Below are positions 18,050-27,720 of a stretch of DNA of 64,000 bases, piece by piece. Both the position numbers and the translations under genes were made by a program. The stretch is from Methylophaga thalassica (GTDB taxonomy: Bacteria; Pseudomonadota; Gammaproteobacteria; Nitrosococcales; Methylophagaceae). Numbering within the stretch: position 1 is the first letter of the stretch; every line of letters starts with the position of its first letter. The DNA lies in NCBI RefSeq assembly GCF_030159795.1, contig NZ_BSND01000005.1, positions 620,001-684,000 of the forward strand, read 5' to 3'. The notes beneath the pieces were generated by a model, which worked only from the letters and a program-made list of their open reading frames with translations, did no database searches and had not been told where the DNA came from.

Positions 18050-20089
18050 TTATGCAGCAATACCAGAATGTCTTAATAAGGCATCTATTTCAGGCTCGCG
18101 GCCACGGAATGCAATGAATAATTCCATCGGTTCTTTTGAACCGCCCTGCTCCAGAATATTATTCAAAAATTCCAGCCCCGTTTCGCGATCAAAAATGCCT
18201 TTTTCTTCAAATTTAGAAAATGCATCGGCTGATAAAACTTCTGCCCACTTATAGCTGTAATAACCAGCGGCATAACCACCAGCAAAGATATGACCAAAGC
18301 TATGAGCAAAGCGATTAAATTTTGGTGGCTGTACCACGGCAACCTGATCGCGTACTTCGGCCAGAATTTTATCCACTTGATTTCCACCTTCTGGATCAAA
18401 TTCCAGATGCAAACGGAAATCAAAAATAGAGAATTCGAGCTGACGCACCATCATCATCGCTGACTGGAAATTACGCGCCGCAATCATTTTTTCATACAGT
18501 TCTTCAGGCAGTTTTTCACCGGTTTCATAATGACCAGAAATGAGATCTAAGGCTTCTCTTTCCCAACACCAGTTTTCCATAAACTGACTAGGTAACTCGA
18601 CAGCATCCCAAGCCACACCATTAATTCCTGACACACCCGCATAATCAATTTTTGTCAGCATATGATGCAGACCATGACCAAATTCATGGAATAAGGTGGT
18701 AACTTCATCATGAGTAAACAAGGCTGGTTTATCACCGACAGGCTCAGAGAAATTACAGGTCAGGAAAGCCACAGGAGTTTGCAGCCCCTTGGCCGTTTTC
18801 CGACGCACCAGACATTCATCCATCCACGCGCCACCACGCTTATGCTGGCGAGCATATAAATCCAGATAAAACTGGCCACGTAAGTTGCCGTTTGATTCGC
18901 GAATTTCAAAGAAGCGGACATCTTTATGCCAGGTATCAATATCGGTACGTTCACTGATAACCAAACCATATAGGCGGTTGACGACAGCAAATAAGCCACT
19001 AACGACTTTATCTTCGGGAAAGTATGGCTTTAACTCTTCTTGAGAAATGCTATAGCGTTGCTGGCGTAATTTCTCAGCAAAGTACGTGACATCCCAAGCT
19101 TGTAATTCATCCATGCCTGCCGTTTCTTTTGCGAAGGCTTTCAGTTCTTCAAATTCTTTAACCGCAATGGGTTTACTTCGCTCGGCCAGGTCATTCAGAA
19201 AGTCCATCACTTGTTCCGGACTTTGTGCCATTTTTGTTGCCAGTGATCGCTCAGCATGGTTAGCAAAGCCAAGTAAGTTAGCTAAACGATGACGAAGTTT
19301 GAGAATATCCGCCATGACCTGCGTATTGTCCCACTGTCCGGCATTCGGTCCCTGGTCAGAGGCTTTGGTCGCAAATGCGGTGTACATTTCTTCGCGGAAT
19401 TCACGATTATCCGCATAAGACATGACCGGCATATAAGACGGGAAATCCAGTGTGAACAACCAGCCATTAACATTATCACGTTTGGCAAATTGCTCTGCCA
19501 TGGCAATGGTGGATTCGGGTAATCCAGATAACAATTCTTTATCCGTAACATGCTTTTTCCAACCGTGTGTCGCATCCATCAGATTTTCTTCAAACTTAGC
19601 ACTCAATTCGGTCAGTTTTTGCGTGATATTTTTATATTCATCGCGATCGGCCTGATTTAGCTCAACCCCGGATAAACGGAAATCCCTGACCGCATTATCA
19701 ATGACTTTTTTCTGAGCCGTATCGAGTGACTGATAAGCCTCACTCTCAGCCAATTGTTTATATGCGCGATACAGGTCTTCATTCTGACCCAGCTCGGTAC
19801 CGAACTCACTCAGCATAGGCAAACACGCATTGTAGGCTTTTCTTAACTCATCAGAATTCACCACTGAATTCATGTGACTCACCGGCGACCAGACACGATC
19901 AATTGATACATCGATATCTTCCATCGGCTCGACAAGGGTTTCCCATGTCGGATGACTGACTTGAGTGAGTAGTTTATCTACTGCTTGCCGAGCCTGACTG
20001 ATGGCTTGCGTCACCGCAGGCTCAACATGCTCAGGTTTAATCTCAGAGAAAGGCGGTAATACATAATTTTCTAATAATGGATTGCTCAT
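18050..20089 (-). CDS. prlC: Oligopeptidase A
   Basis: This cytoplasmic M3-family zinc peptidase degrades short peptides including cleaved signal peptides. The 679-residue length matches E. coli PrlC (680). The zinc site H-E-F-G-H lies at about residue 465 in T-L-F-H-E-F-G-H-G-L-H-H, with the third ligand Glu downstream in the E-L-P-S-Q-F-M-E-N-W segment. I preferred the ATG at 20089 (M-S-N-P-L-L) to the one four codons upstream because it matches the family's N terminus. The gene is alone on its strand. Confidence 0.95.
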   Translation of the reverse strand: MSNPLLENYVLPPFSEIKPEHVEPAVTQAISQARQAVDKLLTQVSHPTWETLVEPMEDIDVSIDRVWSPVSHMNSVVNSDELRKAYNACLPMLSEFGTELGQNEDLYRAYKQLAESEAYQSLDTAQKKVIDNAVRDFRLSGVELNQADRDEYKNITQKLTELSAKFEENLMDATHGWKKHVTDKELLSGLPESTIAMAEQFAKRDNVNGWLFTLDFPSYMPVMSYADNREFREEMYTAFATKASDQGPNAGQWDNTQVMADILKLRHRLANLLGFANHAERSLATKMAQSPEQVMDFLNDLAERSKPIAVKEFEELKAFAKETAGMDELQAWDVTYFAEKLRQQRYSISQEELKPYFPEDKVVSGLFAVVNRLYGLVISERTDIDTWHKDVRFFEIRESNGNLRGQFYLDLYARQHKRGGAWMDECLVRRKTAKGLQTPVAFLTCNFSEPVGDKPALFTHDEVTTLFHEFGHGLHHMLTKIDYAGVSGINGVAWDAVELPSQFMENWCWEREALDLISGHYETGEKLPEELYEKMIAARNFQSAMMMVRQLEFSIFDFRLHLEFDPEGGNQVDKILAEVRDQVAVVQPPKFNRFAHSFGHIFAGGYAAGYYSYKWAEVLSADAFSKFEEKGIFDRETGLEFLNNILEQGGSKEPMELFIAFRGREPEIDALLRHSGIAA

Positions 20090-20231
20090 TGGGCGTCTCA
20101 ATTTTGGCTGTTGTTTAATGATACGACAATTAATTCAATAAGTTATCGTCATCATTCTGCAACATAACATTCATCATGCTGCAATATTTATTCGATAGTG
20201 TGCCCTCAAAATACTAAGGAAACGACACATT

Positions 20232-21026
20232 ATGCAAACACAAGTGAGTCATAAAGAGAAGTTAAAAGTTCGCAGCGTCTGGATTTCTGATATCCATCTG
20301 GGATTTCGTGGTTGCAGCGCAGACTTTTTACTGGATTTTTTGCATAAGGTCGAATGCGATTATTTATACCTGGTAGGAGATATTGTTGACGTCTGGGAAA
20401 TGAAAAAACGTATGTTTTGGCCTCAGGCACATAACAACGTTGTTCGTACCTTATTAGGTAAAGCAAAACATAACACCAAAGTCATCTACGTACCTGGCAA
20501 TCATGATGAGTTATTGCGTGACTTCAATGGCGCGGTATTCGGTAATATCGAAATTCAAAATGAAATGATTCACACCACGGCGGATGGTAAAAAACTGCTC
20601 ATTCTGCATGGTGATCAATTCGACAGTGTGGTCAAAATTTCTCCCTTACTGGCAAAATTAGGCGGACGACTCTATGACTATCTGCTGAGAGCGAACCGGC
20701 TTGTTAATTATGTTCGCCGTAAAATGGGTTTCTCTTACTGGTCACTGGCAGCATTCTTAAAACATAAAGTGAAAAATGCGGTGCAGTACATCAGTAATTT
20801 TGAAGAAGCGGTGGCCCATGAAGCAGCCAAACAAGGAGTTGATGGTGTTGTTTGTGGTCATATTCATCGCGCAGAAATCACCCGTATTAATAATGTCGAT
20901 TACTTCAACTGTGGTGACTGGGTAGAAAGCTGTACAGCTTTAGTTGAGCACCCTAATGGCAAAATGGAAATTTTGTACTGGGCCGACATCATCGAACAAC
21001 CGCAAGCCATCGCTCAGGCAGCCTAA
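20232..21026 (+). CDS. LpxH-like UDP-2,3-diacylglucosamine diphosphatase family phosphoesterase
   Basis: The 264-residue calcineurin-like phosphoesterase has the metal motifs S-D-I-H-L-G (about residues 19-24), G-D-I-V-D (about 55-59), P-G-N-H-D-E (about 87-92), H-G-D-Q-F-D and G-H-I-H-R at the end. The COG2908 group is often annotated as LpxH-related, but many members have other substrates. The direct coupling to a glycosyltransferase by a one-base stop/start overlap suggests a joint role in a glycolipid or envelope sugar pathway rather than the main lipid A step. Confidence 0.82.
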   Translation: MQTQVSHKEKLKVRSVWISDIHLGFRGCSADFLLDFLHKVECDYLYLVGDIVDVWEMKKRMFWPQAHNNVVRTLLGKAKHNTKVIYVPGNHDELLRDFNGAVFGNIEIQNEMIHTTADGKKLLILHGDQFDSVVKISPLLAKLGGRLYDYLLRANRLVNYVRRKMGFSYWSLAAFLKHKVKNAVQYISNFEEAVAHEAAKQGVDGVVCGHIHRAEITRINNVDYFNCGDWVESCTALVEHPNGKMEILYWADIIEQPQAIAQAA

Positions 21027-22078
21027 TGAAAATCGTCATCATCACCGATGCCTGGGAACCCCAGGTAAATGGGGTGGTACGCACCCTGAAGCAGACCCGT
21101 AAACATTTAATCGAGCTGGGTCACGATGTTCATCTAATTACCCCTGAACAGTTTAAGACTGTCCCCTGCCCGACTTATCCGAGCATTCCATTATCGTTAT
21201 TTCCAGGCAGAAAGGTTAGTAAATTACTCGATTCCTATCAGGCTAATGCCGTCCATATTGCTACTGAAGGTCCTCTAGGGATGGCAGCAAGAAGATGGTG
21301 TATTAAAAACGATGTGCAATTTACCACCTCTTATCATACGCAGTTCCCTGAATATGTCCGTTTGCGCCTTCCCATTCCATTGAGATGGAGTTATGCCTGG
21401 TTTCGACGTTTTCATGGCAAAGCCGTGCATACACTGGTTCCAACAGCCTCTCAAAAGCAACGTCTGATTTCTCATGGTTTCAAGAATGTTGAAGTATGGG
21501 GACGAGGTGTGGACACAGATATATTCTCACCTGATAATCCAAAACAGCTTGGTTTAACCGGTCCTGTGTTTATGAATATGGGACGCGTAGCTATTGAGAA
21601 AAATATTGAAGCCTTTCTGCAGTTAGACATTGACGGTAATAAGGTGGTGGTGGGTGATGGCCCGGATCTCGAACACCTGCAGCAAAAATATCCTGACGTT
21701 ACCTTTACTGGAGCTAAATTTGGCAGAGAGCTCGCCTCTTATGTCGCTGCAGCAGATGTCTTTGTTTTCCCAAGTAAGACAGATACTTTCGGTCTGGTAT
21801 TACTGGAAGCGATGGCCTGCGGAGTTCCCATCGCAGCCTACCCTGTCACAGGACCGGCTGACATCGTACAACAGGGGGTGACCGGATTTCTTGATGACGA
21901 TCTCACAACAGCTGCGAAAAAAGCCTTAACACTGTCTGCTGACGATTGTATTGAGTATGCAAAAAATCATAGCTGGATGGCCTGTACAAGAGTATTTTCA
22001 GACTTCATGTTCAATAATCAGCAGAGCAGTAAACTGGAAGATACCGATATCACAAATCACTCATTTTGGTGTCTTTAA
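21026..22078 (+). CDS. GT4-family glycosyltransferase
   Basis: The 350-residue GT-B enzyme has an N-terminal acceptor domain (I-I-T-D-A-W-x-P-Q-V-N-G-V-V-R-T, typical of GT4 enzymes related to mannosyl and sulfoquinovosyl transferases) and a C-terminal nucleotide-sugar domain with G-R-V-A-I-E-K-N near residue 188 and an E-x7-E-like block F-G-L-V-L-L-E-A-M-A near 255. Its start overlaps the phosphoesterase stop. The last 25 residues are Ser/Asn rich and look less conserved. Substrate and acceptor are not evident. Confidence 0.85.
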   Translation: MKIVIITDAWEPQVNGVVRTLKQTRKHLIELGHDVHLITPEQFKTVPCPTYPSIPLSLFPGRKVSKLLDSYQANAVHIATEGPLGMAARRWCIKNDVQFTTSYHTQFPEYVRLRLPIPLRWSYAWFRRFHGKAVHTLVPTASQKQRLISHGFKNVEVWGRGVDTDIFSPDNPKQLGLTGPVFMNMGRVAIEKNIEAFLQLDIDGNKVVVGDGPDLEHLQQKYPDVTFTGAKFGRELASYVAAADVFVFPSKTDTFGLVLLEAMACGVPIAAYPVTGPADIVQQGVTGFLDDDLTTAAKKALTLSADDCIEYAKNHSWMACTRVFSDFMFNNQQSSKLEDTDITNHSFWCL

Positions 22079-22214
22079 AATCCGTCCTGTTGTTTTTTTG
22101 CAACTCAGTTCACATTACCATGTCATAAACGCAACAGATGACTTGCATTGCTATAAGTCCGCGTGCGATTATTTCTCGGGTCGATAAGAATAAAATTTAA
22201 AGGATCATAATTCG

Positions 22215-22940
22215 ATGTCTACCCTGAGCTCAGTTTTCAAACTCGGTTTTTTGGCAACAGTATTGCTGCTCACTGGCTGTGCCACAAGCAACAATCCCAA
22301 AGACCCTCTTGAGGGATATAACCGTGCAATGTACAAGTTTAACGACACAGTGGATAAAGCCATCCTGAAACCTGTAGCTAAGGGATACGACACGGTAATG
22401 CCTGCCCCACTTAGCCAAGGCGTGAGCAACTTTTTTAGTAACCTCAACGACATCACTGTGATTATCAACGATTTATTACAGTTCAAATTTAAACAAGCGG
22501 CGAACGATACTGGCCGTTTTGTATTGAATACAACGGTTGGTGTCGCCGGTATTTTTGATGTGGCTAGCCTCAGTGGTAACTACAAAAATAATGAAGATTT
22601 TGGCCAAACGTTAGGAGCTTGGGGAGTAGAACCAGGTGCTTATATCGTGCTGCCATTTTTCGGACCAAGAACGGTACGTGACTCATTTGGCCTGGTAGGT
22701 GATTACTACACTGATCCTGTGACCTATGTTGAGGGTCCTGGTGCTCGTAATGCATTCCGTGGTGTTCGCATAGTTGATAACCGTGCCAATTTATTAAAAG
22801 CTGAAAAAGTACTTGATGAAGCAGCAGCTTCAGATGAATACAGCTATGTAAGAGATGCCTATCTTCAGCATCGAGAATATCTTGTCCATGACGGTCATCC
22901 TCCAACTAGTGATGATGATTTTGATTTGTTTGACGAATGA
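22215..22940 (+). CDS. mlaA: Intermembrane phospholipid transport lipoprotein MlaA (VacJ)
   Basis: MlaA removes mislocalised phospholipids from the outer leaflet of the outer membrane and passes them to MlaC. The 241-residue protein has a lipoprotein signal peptide with L-L-T-G-C (Cys22), then D-P-L-E-G-Y-N-R-A-M-Y-x-F-N-D, the hallmark of the family, and further conserved F-x-x-N-L-N-D and G-x-x-P-G-A-Y-x-V-L-P-F-F-G-P-R segments. It lies shortly before the antiporter-kds-lpt cluster but has its own terminator. The other Mla genes are outside the window. Confidence 0.95.
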   Translation: MSTLSSVFKLGFLATVLLLTGCATSNNPKDPLEGYNRAMYKFNDTVDKAILKPVAKGYDTVMPAPLSQGVSNFFSNLNDITVIINDLLQFKFKQAANDTGRFVLNTTVGVAGIFDVASLSGNYKNNEDFGQTLGAWGVEPGAYIVLPFFGPRTVRDSFGLVGDYYTDPVTYVEGPGARNAFRGVRIVDNRANLLKAEKVLDEAAASDEYSYVRDAYLQHREYLVHDGHPPTSDDDFDLFDE

Positions 22941-22978
22941 TCTAACGACAAGTCGCAAGCGAGTCCTTATAATGATTA

Positions 22979-23000
22979 GCCGGGTATATCCCGGCTTTTT
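22979..23000 (+). terminator. Terminator after mlaA
   Basis: GCCGGG, loop TATAT and CCCGGC (22979-22995) are followed by five T. It separates mlaA from the antiporter and lipopolysaccharide genes. Confidence 0.85.
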
Positions 23001-23037
23001 CATATCTAAAATTAACATTTAATCCACATGGAAGCTC

Positions 23038-24024
23038 ATGACAACTATTCTGTTTATATCAGCCATTATCGCTGGATTCGTGATTTTGATTTGGGGAGCA
23101 GATCGATTTGTTGATGGAGCCGCAAACATCGCCACCAATTTTGGTGTATCACCGCTAATCGTTGGTCTTACCATTGTTGGTTTTGGCACATCCGCCCCAG
23201 AAATGTTGGTTTCAGCACTGGCTGCTATCGACGGTGCTCCGGCTTTGGGTATTGGTAATGCCATTGGCTCTAACATTACCAATATTGGTCTGGTACTGGC
23301 TATCACCTTACTTATTGCCCCTTTGACCGTGCATTCTGACACTTTAAAACGTGAATTTCCCGTCTTATTGTTCGTGATGGCATTGTCATTAGTATTATTA
23401 CTCGATGGTGAATTGAATAGGATGGACGGCATTATCCTATTCAGCGGATTTATTATTACCTTGGCCGGAATGGCTTGGTTAGCTATCAAAGGGAGTAATA
23501 AGCAGGATCCGTTGGAAGCAGAGTTTGAAGCAGAATACGGCACCACTAAAATGACCGGGAAACAGGCGACATTTTATTTTGTGATTGGCCTTATCGCGTT
23601 GTTAATCGGATCTAAATCCCTAGTATGGGGTGCAACAGGTATTGCTCACCTGCTTGGCGTCAGTGACTTAATCATTGGTCTGACAGTGGTCGCTATTGGT
23701 ACCAGCTTACCTGAGCTGGCCGCATCTGTTGTGTCGGCATTGAAAAATGAACATGACATCGCCGTCGGTAACATTCTGGGTTCTAATATATTTAATATTC
23801 TCGCGGTATTGGCCATGCCTGGATTGATTGCGCCTTCCCACATTGATCCTATGTTACTTTACAGAGATATTCCTTTCATGATTGGATTATCCGTCGGCCT
23901 ATACTGCTTCGCCCGTTTCAGCCAGAATGGGCGAATTGGCCGTGTTGCCGGTGTACTGATGTTAGTCGTTTATGTCACATACAATGGCTTGCTTGTTTAT
24001 CAAAACACACCAGGATTAAGTTAA
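23038..24024 (+). CDS. Calcium/sodium antiporter (YrbG/CaxA type)
   Basis: This 328-residue inner-membrane protein has about ten helices and two inverted copies of the alpha-repeat: G-F-G-T-S-A-P-E-M with G-N-A-I-G-S-N-I-T-N (about residues 43-90) and A-I-G-T-S-L-P-E-L with G-N-I-L-G-S-N-I-F-N (about 220-265). These are the ion-binding repeats of the cation/Ca2+ exchanger superfamily. It heads the conserved yrbG-kdsD-kdsC-lptC-lptA-lptB arrangement, two bases before kdsD, but its link with lipopolysaccharide is positional only. Confidence 0.92.
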   Translation: MTTILFISAIIAGFVILIWGADRFVDGAANIATNFGVSPLIVGLTIVGFGTSAPEMLVSALAAIDGAPALGIGNAIGSNITNIGLVLAITLLIAPLTVHSDTLKREFPVLLFVMALSLVLLLDGELNRMDGIILFSGFIITLAGMAWLAIKGSNKQDPLEAEFEAEYGTTKMTGKQATFYFVIGLIALLIGSKSLVWGATGIAHLLGVSDLIIGLTVVAIGTSLPELAASVVSALKNEHDIAVGNILGSNIFNILAVLAMPGLIAPSHIDPMLLYRDIPFMIGLSVGLYCFARFSQNGRIGRVAGVLMLVVYVTYNGLLVYQNTPGLS

Positions 24025-24026
24025 AC

Positions 24027-25001
24027 GTGATCGATAAAGAAAAACTCAGCACACTTGCCAAAGCTGTGATTGATACGGAAATTGAGGCTATTCAGGCATT
24101 ACATGAACGTATCAATGAAGACTTCATGCGTGCCTGTGAGTTTATGCTCAACTGCCAGGGACGCGTAGTCGTCATTGGTATGGGCAAATCAGGTCATATT
24201 GGCAGTAAATTAGCTGCGACGCTTGCTAGCACCGGCACTCCCGCGTTTTTTGTTCATCCCGGCGAAGCCAGCCATGGTGATTTGGGGATGATTACCGATA
24301 AAGACGTCGTCCTTGCTCTATCCAACTCTGGTGAAACCAGTGAAATTCTGACCATCCTGCCATTGATTAAACGCCTGGGCATTCCATTTATCGCCATGAC
24401 AGGCAGACCTGAATCGACTTTAGCGACCTGTGCGACAGCGCATATAGATGTGAGTGTTGCGCGAGAAGCCTGTCCACTAGGTCTTGCCCCAACCTCAAGC
24501 ACCACAGCAGCTTTGGTAATGGGAGATGCCCTGGCAGTAGCTTTACTCGAAACCCGTGGTTTTACAGCTGAAGATTTTGCCCGCTCTCACCCGGGCGGCT
24601 TGTTAGGACGTCGTTTATTACTTCGCGTTTCTGACATTATGCATACTGGAGATGCTATCCCCGAAATCAATGAACATGCTCTCATCAGTGAAGCATTGAT
24701 TGAAATGACCAACAAAGGTCTGGGCATGACGGCAGTGGTCGATGAAAAACAACACATTCTGGGCGTATTCACTGATGGCGACTTACGCCGGGTGTTATCT
24801 CAGGAAATAAACATTCATACAGAAAAATTGTCAGACTATATGACGCGGCAGTGTAAAACGGGGACGGCTGAGATGCTGGCCGCCGAAGCATTAGAATTAA
24901 TGCAGCGGTTTAAAATTAATGCCTTACTGATAGTGGATAAACAGCAGCAATTATGTGGTGCGATTAATATGCACGATCTGCTTCGGGCAGGCGTCGTTTA
25001 A
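24027..25001 (+). CDS. kdsD: Arabinose-5-phosphate isomerase KdsD
   Basis: KdsD turns ribulose-5-phosphate into arabinose-5-phosphate, the first step towards Kdo. The 324-residue protein has an N-terminal SIS domain (G-M-G-K-S-G-H-I-G-S-K near residue 51, S-N-S-G-E-T-S-E near 100, H-P-G-G-L-L-G-R-R near 190) and a pair of CBS domains (about 205-320). It begins at a GTG two bases after the antiporter stop, so translational coupling is likely. Ribulose-5-phosphate could come from the gnd product encoded elsewhere in this window. Confidence 0.95.
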   Translation: MIDKEKLSTLAKAVIDTEIEAIQALHERINEDFMRACEFMLNCQGRVVVIGMGKSGHIGSKLAATLASTGTPAFFVHPGEASHGDLGMITDKDVVLALSNSGETSEILTILPLIKRLGIPFIAMTGRPESTLATCATAHIDVSVAREACPLGLAPTSSTTAALVMGDALAVALLETRGFTAEDFARSHPGGLLGRRLLLRVSDIMHTGDAIPEINEHALISEALIEMTNKGLGMTAVVDEKQHILGVFTDGDLRRVLSQEINIHTEKLSDYMTRQCKTGTAEMLAAEALELMQRFKINALLIVDKQQQLCGAINMHDLLRAGVV

Positions 25002-25010
25002 GAGAAACTC

Positions 25011-25532
25011 ATGCAAGATATTTTAGAAAAAGCAAAAAAGGTAAAACTCGTCGTATTCGATGTGGACGGTGTGTTAACCAATGGTCAAATCATCATTGGT
25101 GATAATGGTGAAGAATACAAAGCCTTCCATTCACGCGACGGACATGGGATGAAACTGTTGCAATATACTGGTGTTGAAATTGCCATTATTACTGGCCGCA
25201 CCTCCCGTACAGTTGAACATCGAATGCAAAGTTTAGGTATAAAATACGTTTACCAGGGCCAACGAGTAAAACTGCCGGTTTTCCAGCAACTGATAAAAGA
25301 ACTTAAATTATCGCCGGAACAATGTGCCTATGTTGGCGATGATTGGGTAGACTTATCTATCATGAGTCGTGTTGGACTCGCCATAGCGGTTCAAGATGCT
25401 GACCCGATTGTAAAAAAACATGCTCACTTTATTACCACCTCAAAAGGGGGGCACGGTGCTGCTCGTGAAGTGTGTGAGTTGATAATGGAAGGACAGGGAA
25501 ACCTGCAAGACCAAATTGAACGCCATTTTTAA
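25011..25532 (+). CDS. kdsC: 3-deoxy-D-manno-octulosonate-8-phosphate phosphatase KdsC
   Basis: KdsC dephosphorylates Kdo-8-phosphate to Kdo. The 173-residue HAD phosphatase has D-V-D-G-V-L-T (nucleophile Asp18 and acid Asp20 region), an I-I-T-G-R segment near residue 62 and a V-G-D-D-W-V-D metal site near 112. It lacks a large cap, as expected of the C0 tetrameric family. It follows kdsD by nine bases and its last 17 bases overlap lptC. Confidence 0.95.
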   Translation: MQDILEKAKKVKLVVFDVDGVLTNGQIIIGDNGEEYKAFHSRDGHGMKLLQYTGVEIAIITGRTSRTVEHRMQSLGIKYVYQGQRVKLPVFQQLIKELKLSPEQCAYVGDDWVDLSIMSRVGLAIAVQDADPIVKKHAHFITTSKGGHGAAREVCELIMEGQGNLQDQIERHF

Positions 25533-26088
25533 TCTACCTCGTTATCTACGCATCTTATTGCCTCTGGTAGCCATCCTGAGCATCTGGCTCCTATTGTCAG
25601 GCGAAAACGAACCTGTTGAAGCTGAAAAGAACGATATTCATCGCAGCAGTGATTACGCAATGACTGATTTTACAATGACGATCATGGATATCAATGGCAC
25701 GCCGGCCAGGGTTATAAAAGGTAAAGAAATGGCTCATTACCCAGCCGATGACAGTACTGAAATCATTGATCCCATTGCAGAATTCTTAAAGCCGGGTAAA
25801 GACTCATGGGTCATCACCTCAGATCATGGTCACACCCAGGGTGATAACAAAACTATCCTGTTAACTGGAAATGTTATTATCACTAATGAGAACGATCCGG
25901 CATTTAAAATGCTGACCGATAAGTTAACTTTAGATACACAATACAATACTGCATATACTGACCATGCTGTCACCATCAAAACCCCAAATGGCGATACTGA
26001 GTCAGTAGGTTTACATGCAGATATGAATGATGAAACCATTAACCTGCATTCCAGGGTGAAAGGACAATATGATGCACCTGCTAACTAA
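25516..26088 (+). CDS. lptC: LPS export ABC transporter periplasmic protein LptC
   Basis: LptC is the bitopic inner-membrane protein that receives lipopolysaccharide from LptB2FG and hands it to LptA. The 190-residue product has one membrane helix (about residues 11-27), then a periplasmic beta-jellyroll (D-F-T-M-T-I-M-D-x-x-G near 50, D-x-T-E-I-I-D-P, then G-x-V-I-I-T-N). The only plausible start is a TTG at 25516 inside kdsC; no ATG lies before the helix. The overlap suggests coupling to kdsC. Confidence 0.9.
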   Translation: MNAIFNLPRYLRILLPLVAILSIWLLLSGENEPVEAEKNDIHRSSDYAMTDFTMTIMDINGTPARVIKGKEMAHYPADDSTEIIDPIAEFLKPGKDSWVITSDHGHTQGDNKTILLTGNVIITNENDPAFKMLTDKLTLDTQYNTAYTDHAVTIKTPNGDTESVGLHADMNDETINLHSRVKGQYDAPAN

Positions 26089-26938
26089 GTTATTAACGGT
26101 ATGTTTGATGTTACCAGCAATCAGTTGGGCGTTGCCGAGTGACCGTGAAAAGCCGATTAATATCGAAGCCGACCATGCTCAGATGGATGATCAGGAAGGT
26201 GTCACCCAATACAAAGGAGATGCCATCCTCACGCAGGGTACATTAAAAATCACTGGTGATATCATCACGTTTTACTACAATGAAAATAAACAGCTGACCA
26301 AGGCTGTCGCAGTAGGGAAACTGGCCACCTATCAACAAGTTCACAAACCAGGCGAATCACCTGTCAAAGCGAAAGCGATTCGTATGGAATATTATGCAGA
26401 TAAGCAAAAAATTTATCTGATTGGTGAAGGTCACGTCTGGCAAAATGGTGATGAATTCATCGGTAATCGTATAGAGTATGACATTGCTAAAAATGTTGTC
26501 AGTGCTAACTCTGCACCTGTGAATGTGGGTGGCGAAACGCATGATTCAGGTCGTATCCACATGATCATCCAACCCATGACTCAGCAGAAAAAAGCTAAGC
26601 CAACCACACCTAAGCCTAAAGCGGTTGACACACCTGAAGTAGCCGCGCCAGCTGAAAAAGCACCCGTTCAAGCTGAAGAAGCCACACCGACAACACCCAA
26701 ACCTGCCGCTGAAGCACCATTGTCAGTTAAGGAATACCCTGAAGTCATTACCACCAGCCGTTTAAATGTCCGCACAGGTCCAGGAACAGGTTATCAACGT
26801 CTGGGCACTCTCGACCAAAATCTTCGTGTGATCATTTTAAGCCGCCAACAAGGCTGGGCCCAAGTCAGAGGTACGCTTAATGGAGAGACCGTGATTGGTT
26901 GGGTGAATGATTATTATCTAGAAGCGATAGACAACTAA
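26072..26938 (+). CDS. lptA: LPS transport protein LptA with an added C-terminal SH3 domain
   Basis: LptA forms the periplasmic bridge carrying lipopolysaccharide to LptD. The 288-residue protein is about 100 residues longer than E. coli LptA. It has a signal peptide (cut near W-A-L-P), an OstA beta-jellyroll at about 24-160 (I-N-I-E-A-D-H-A, Y[13 protein letters not shown]), a Pro/Ala/Lys-rich linker at about 165-222 and a bacterial SH3 domain at about 224-286 (R-L-N-V-R-T-G-P-G, then G-W-A-Q-V and G-W-V-N-D-Y-Y-L). The SH3 part may bind peptidoglycan, which is inference. ATG 26069 is an alternative start. Confidence 0.92.
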   Translation: MHLLTKLLTVCLMLPAISWALPSDREKPINIEADHAQMDDQEGVTQYKGDAILTQGTLKITGDIITFYYNENKQLTKAVAVGKLATYQQVHKPGESPVKAKAIRMEYYADKQKIYLIGEGHVWQNGDEFIGNRIEYDIAKNVVSANSAPVNVGGETHDSGRIHMIIQPMTQQKKAKPTTPKPKAVDTPEVAAPAEKAPVQAEEATPTTPKPAAEAPLSVKEYPEVITTSRLNVRTGPGTGYQRLGTLDQNLRVIILSRQQGWAQVRGTLNGETVIGWVNDYYLEAIDN

Positions 26939-27663
26939 TGAGTATCCTTTCAGCCCATCAGCTTGCTAAGCAATATGGCGATAGGCAAGTTGTTAAAGAC
27001 ATATCACTGGACGTCAATAGTGGTGAAATTGTAGGTTTGTTGGGCCCTAATGGCGCCGGTAAAACAACCAGCTTTTATATGATTGTTGGTTTAGTGCCCG
27101 TTGATCACGGTTATATTTATCTCGATCAACAAGAACTTACCCATTATGCCATCCATGATCGAGCTAAACTGGGCATTGGTTATTTGCCTCAGGAAGCCTC
27201 GGTTTTTCGTAAGCTCAGTGTGGAAGATAACCTTTATGGCATCATTGAGACTCGCACCGAACTGAATGATCTTTCCAAACAACAACTACTCGAACAGTTA
27301 CTAAAAGATTTCCATATTGAACATATCCGTCACTCAAAAGGCATGGCTTTATCAGGGGGAGAACGAAGACGTGTAGAAATTGCCCGTGCACTCGCGATGG
27401 ATCCTCAATTCATTTTATTAGACGAACCTTTTGCTGGCGTAGATCCGATTTCAGTTCTGGATATTCAAGGCATCATTCAAGAATTGGCAGCACGAGGAAT
27501 TGGTATATTAATTACTGATCATAACGTCCGTGAAACGCTCAAAGTTTGTCAACGAGCTTATATCTTTAACGAAGGTGAAGTAATTGCCCGTGGAACGCCT
27601 GAAGACATTCTTAAAGATAAAAATGTGTTAAGTGTCTATCTGGGCCGTGATTTCAGGATGTGA
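26938..27663 (+). CDS. lptB: LPS export ABC transporter ATPase LptB
   Basis: LptB powers lipopolysaccharide extraction from the inner membrane with LptF and LptG. The 241-residue ATPase has Walker [10 protein letters not shown] (about 37-45), the Q-loop [13 protein letters not shown], the signature L-S-G-G-E-R-R-R and Walker [14 protein letters not shown], all in the form typical of LptB. Its ATG overlaps the lptA stop by one base. In most gammaproteobacteria rpoN follows; here it does not. Confidence 0.96.
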   Translation: MSILSAHQLAKQYGDRQVVKDISLDVNSGEIVGLLGPNGAGKTTSFYMIVGLVPVDHGYIYLDQQELTHYAIHDRAKLGIGYLPQEASVFRKLSVEDNLYGIIETRTELNDLSKQQLLEQLLKDFHIEHIRHSKGMALSGGERRRVEIARALAMDPQFILLDEPFAGVDPISVLDIQGIIQELAARGIGILITDHNVRETLKVCQRAYIFNEGEVIARGTPEDILKDKNVLSVYLGRDFRM

Positions 27664-27720
27664 CATAACTAGCGGAAGAGTAATCTGTTCAGTTACCATA
27701 GAAACAGATCTACTTTGGCT

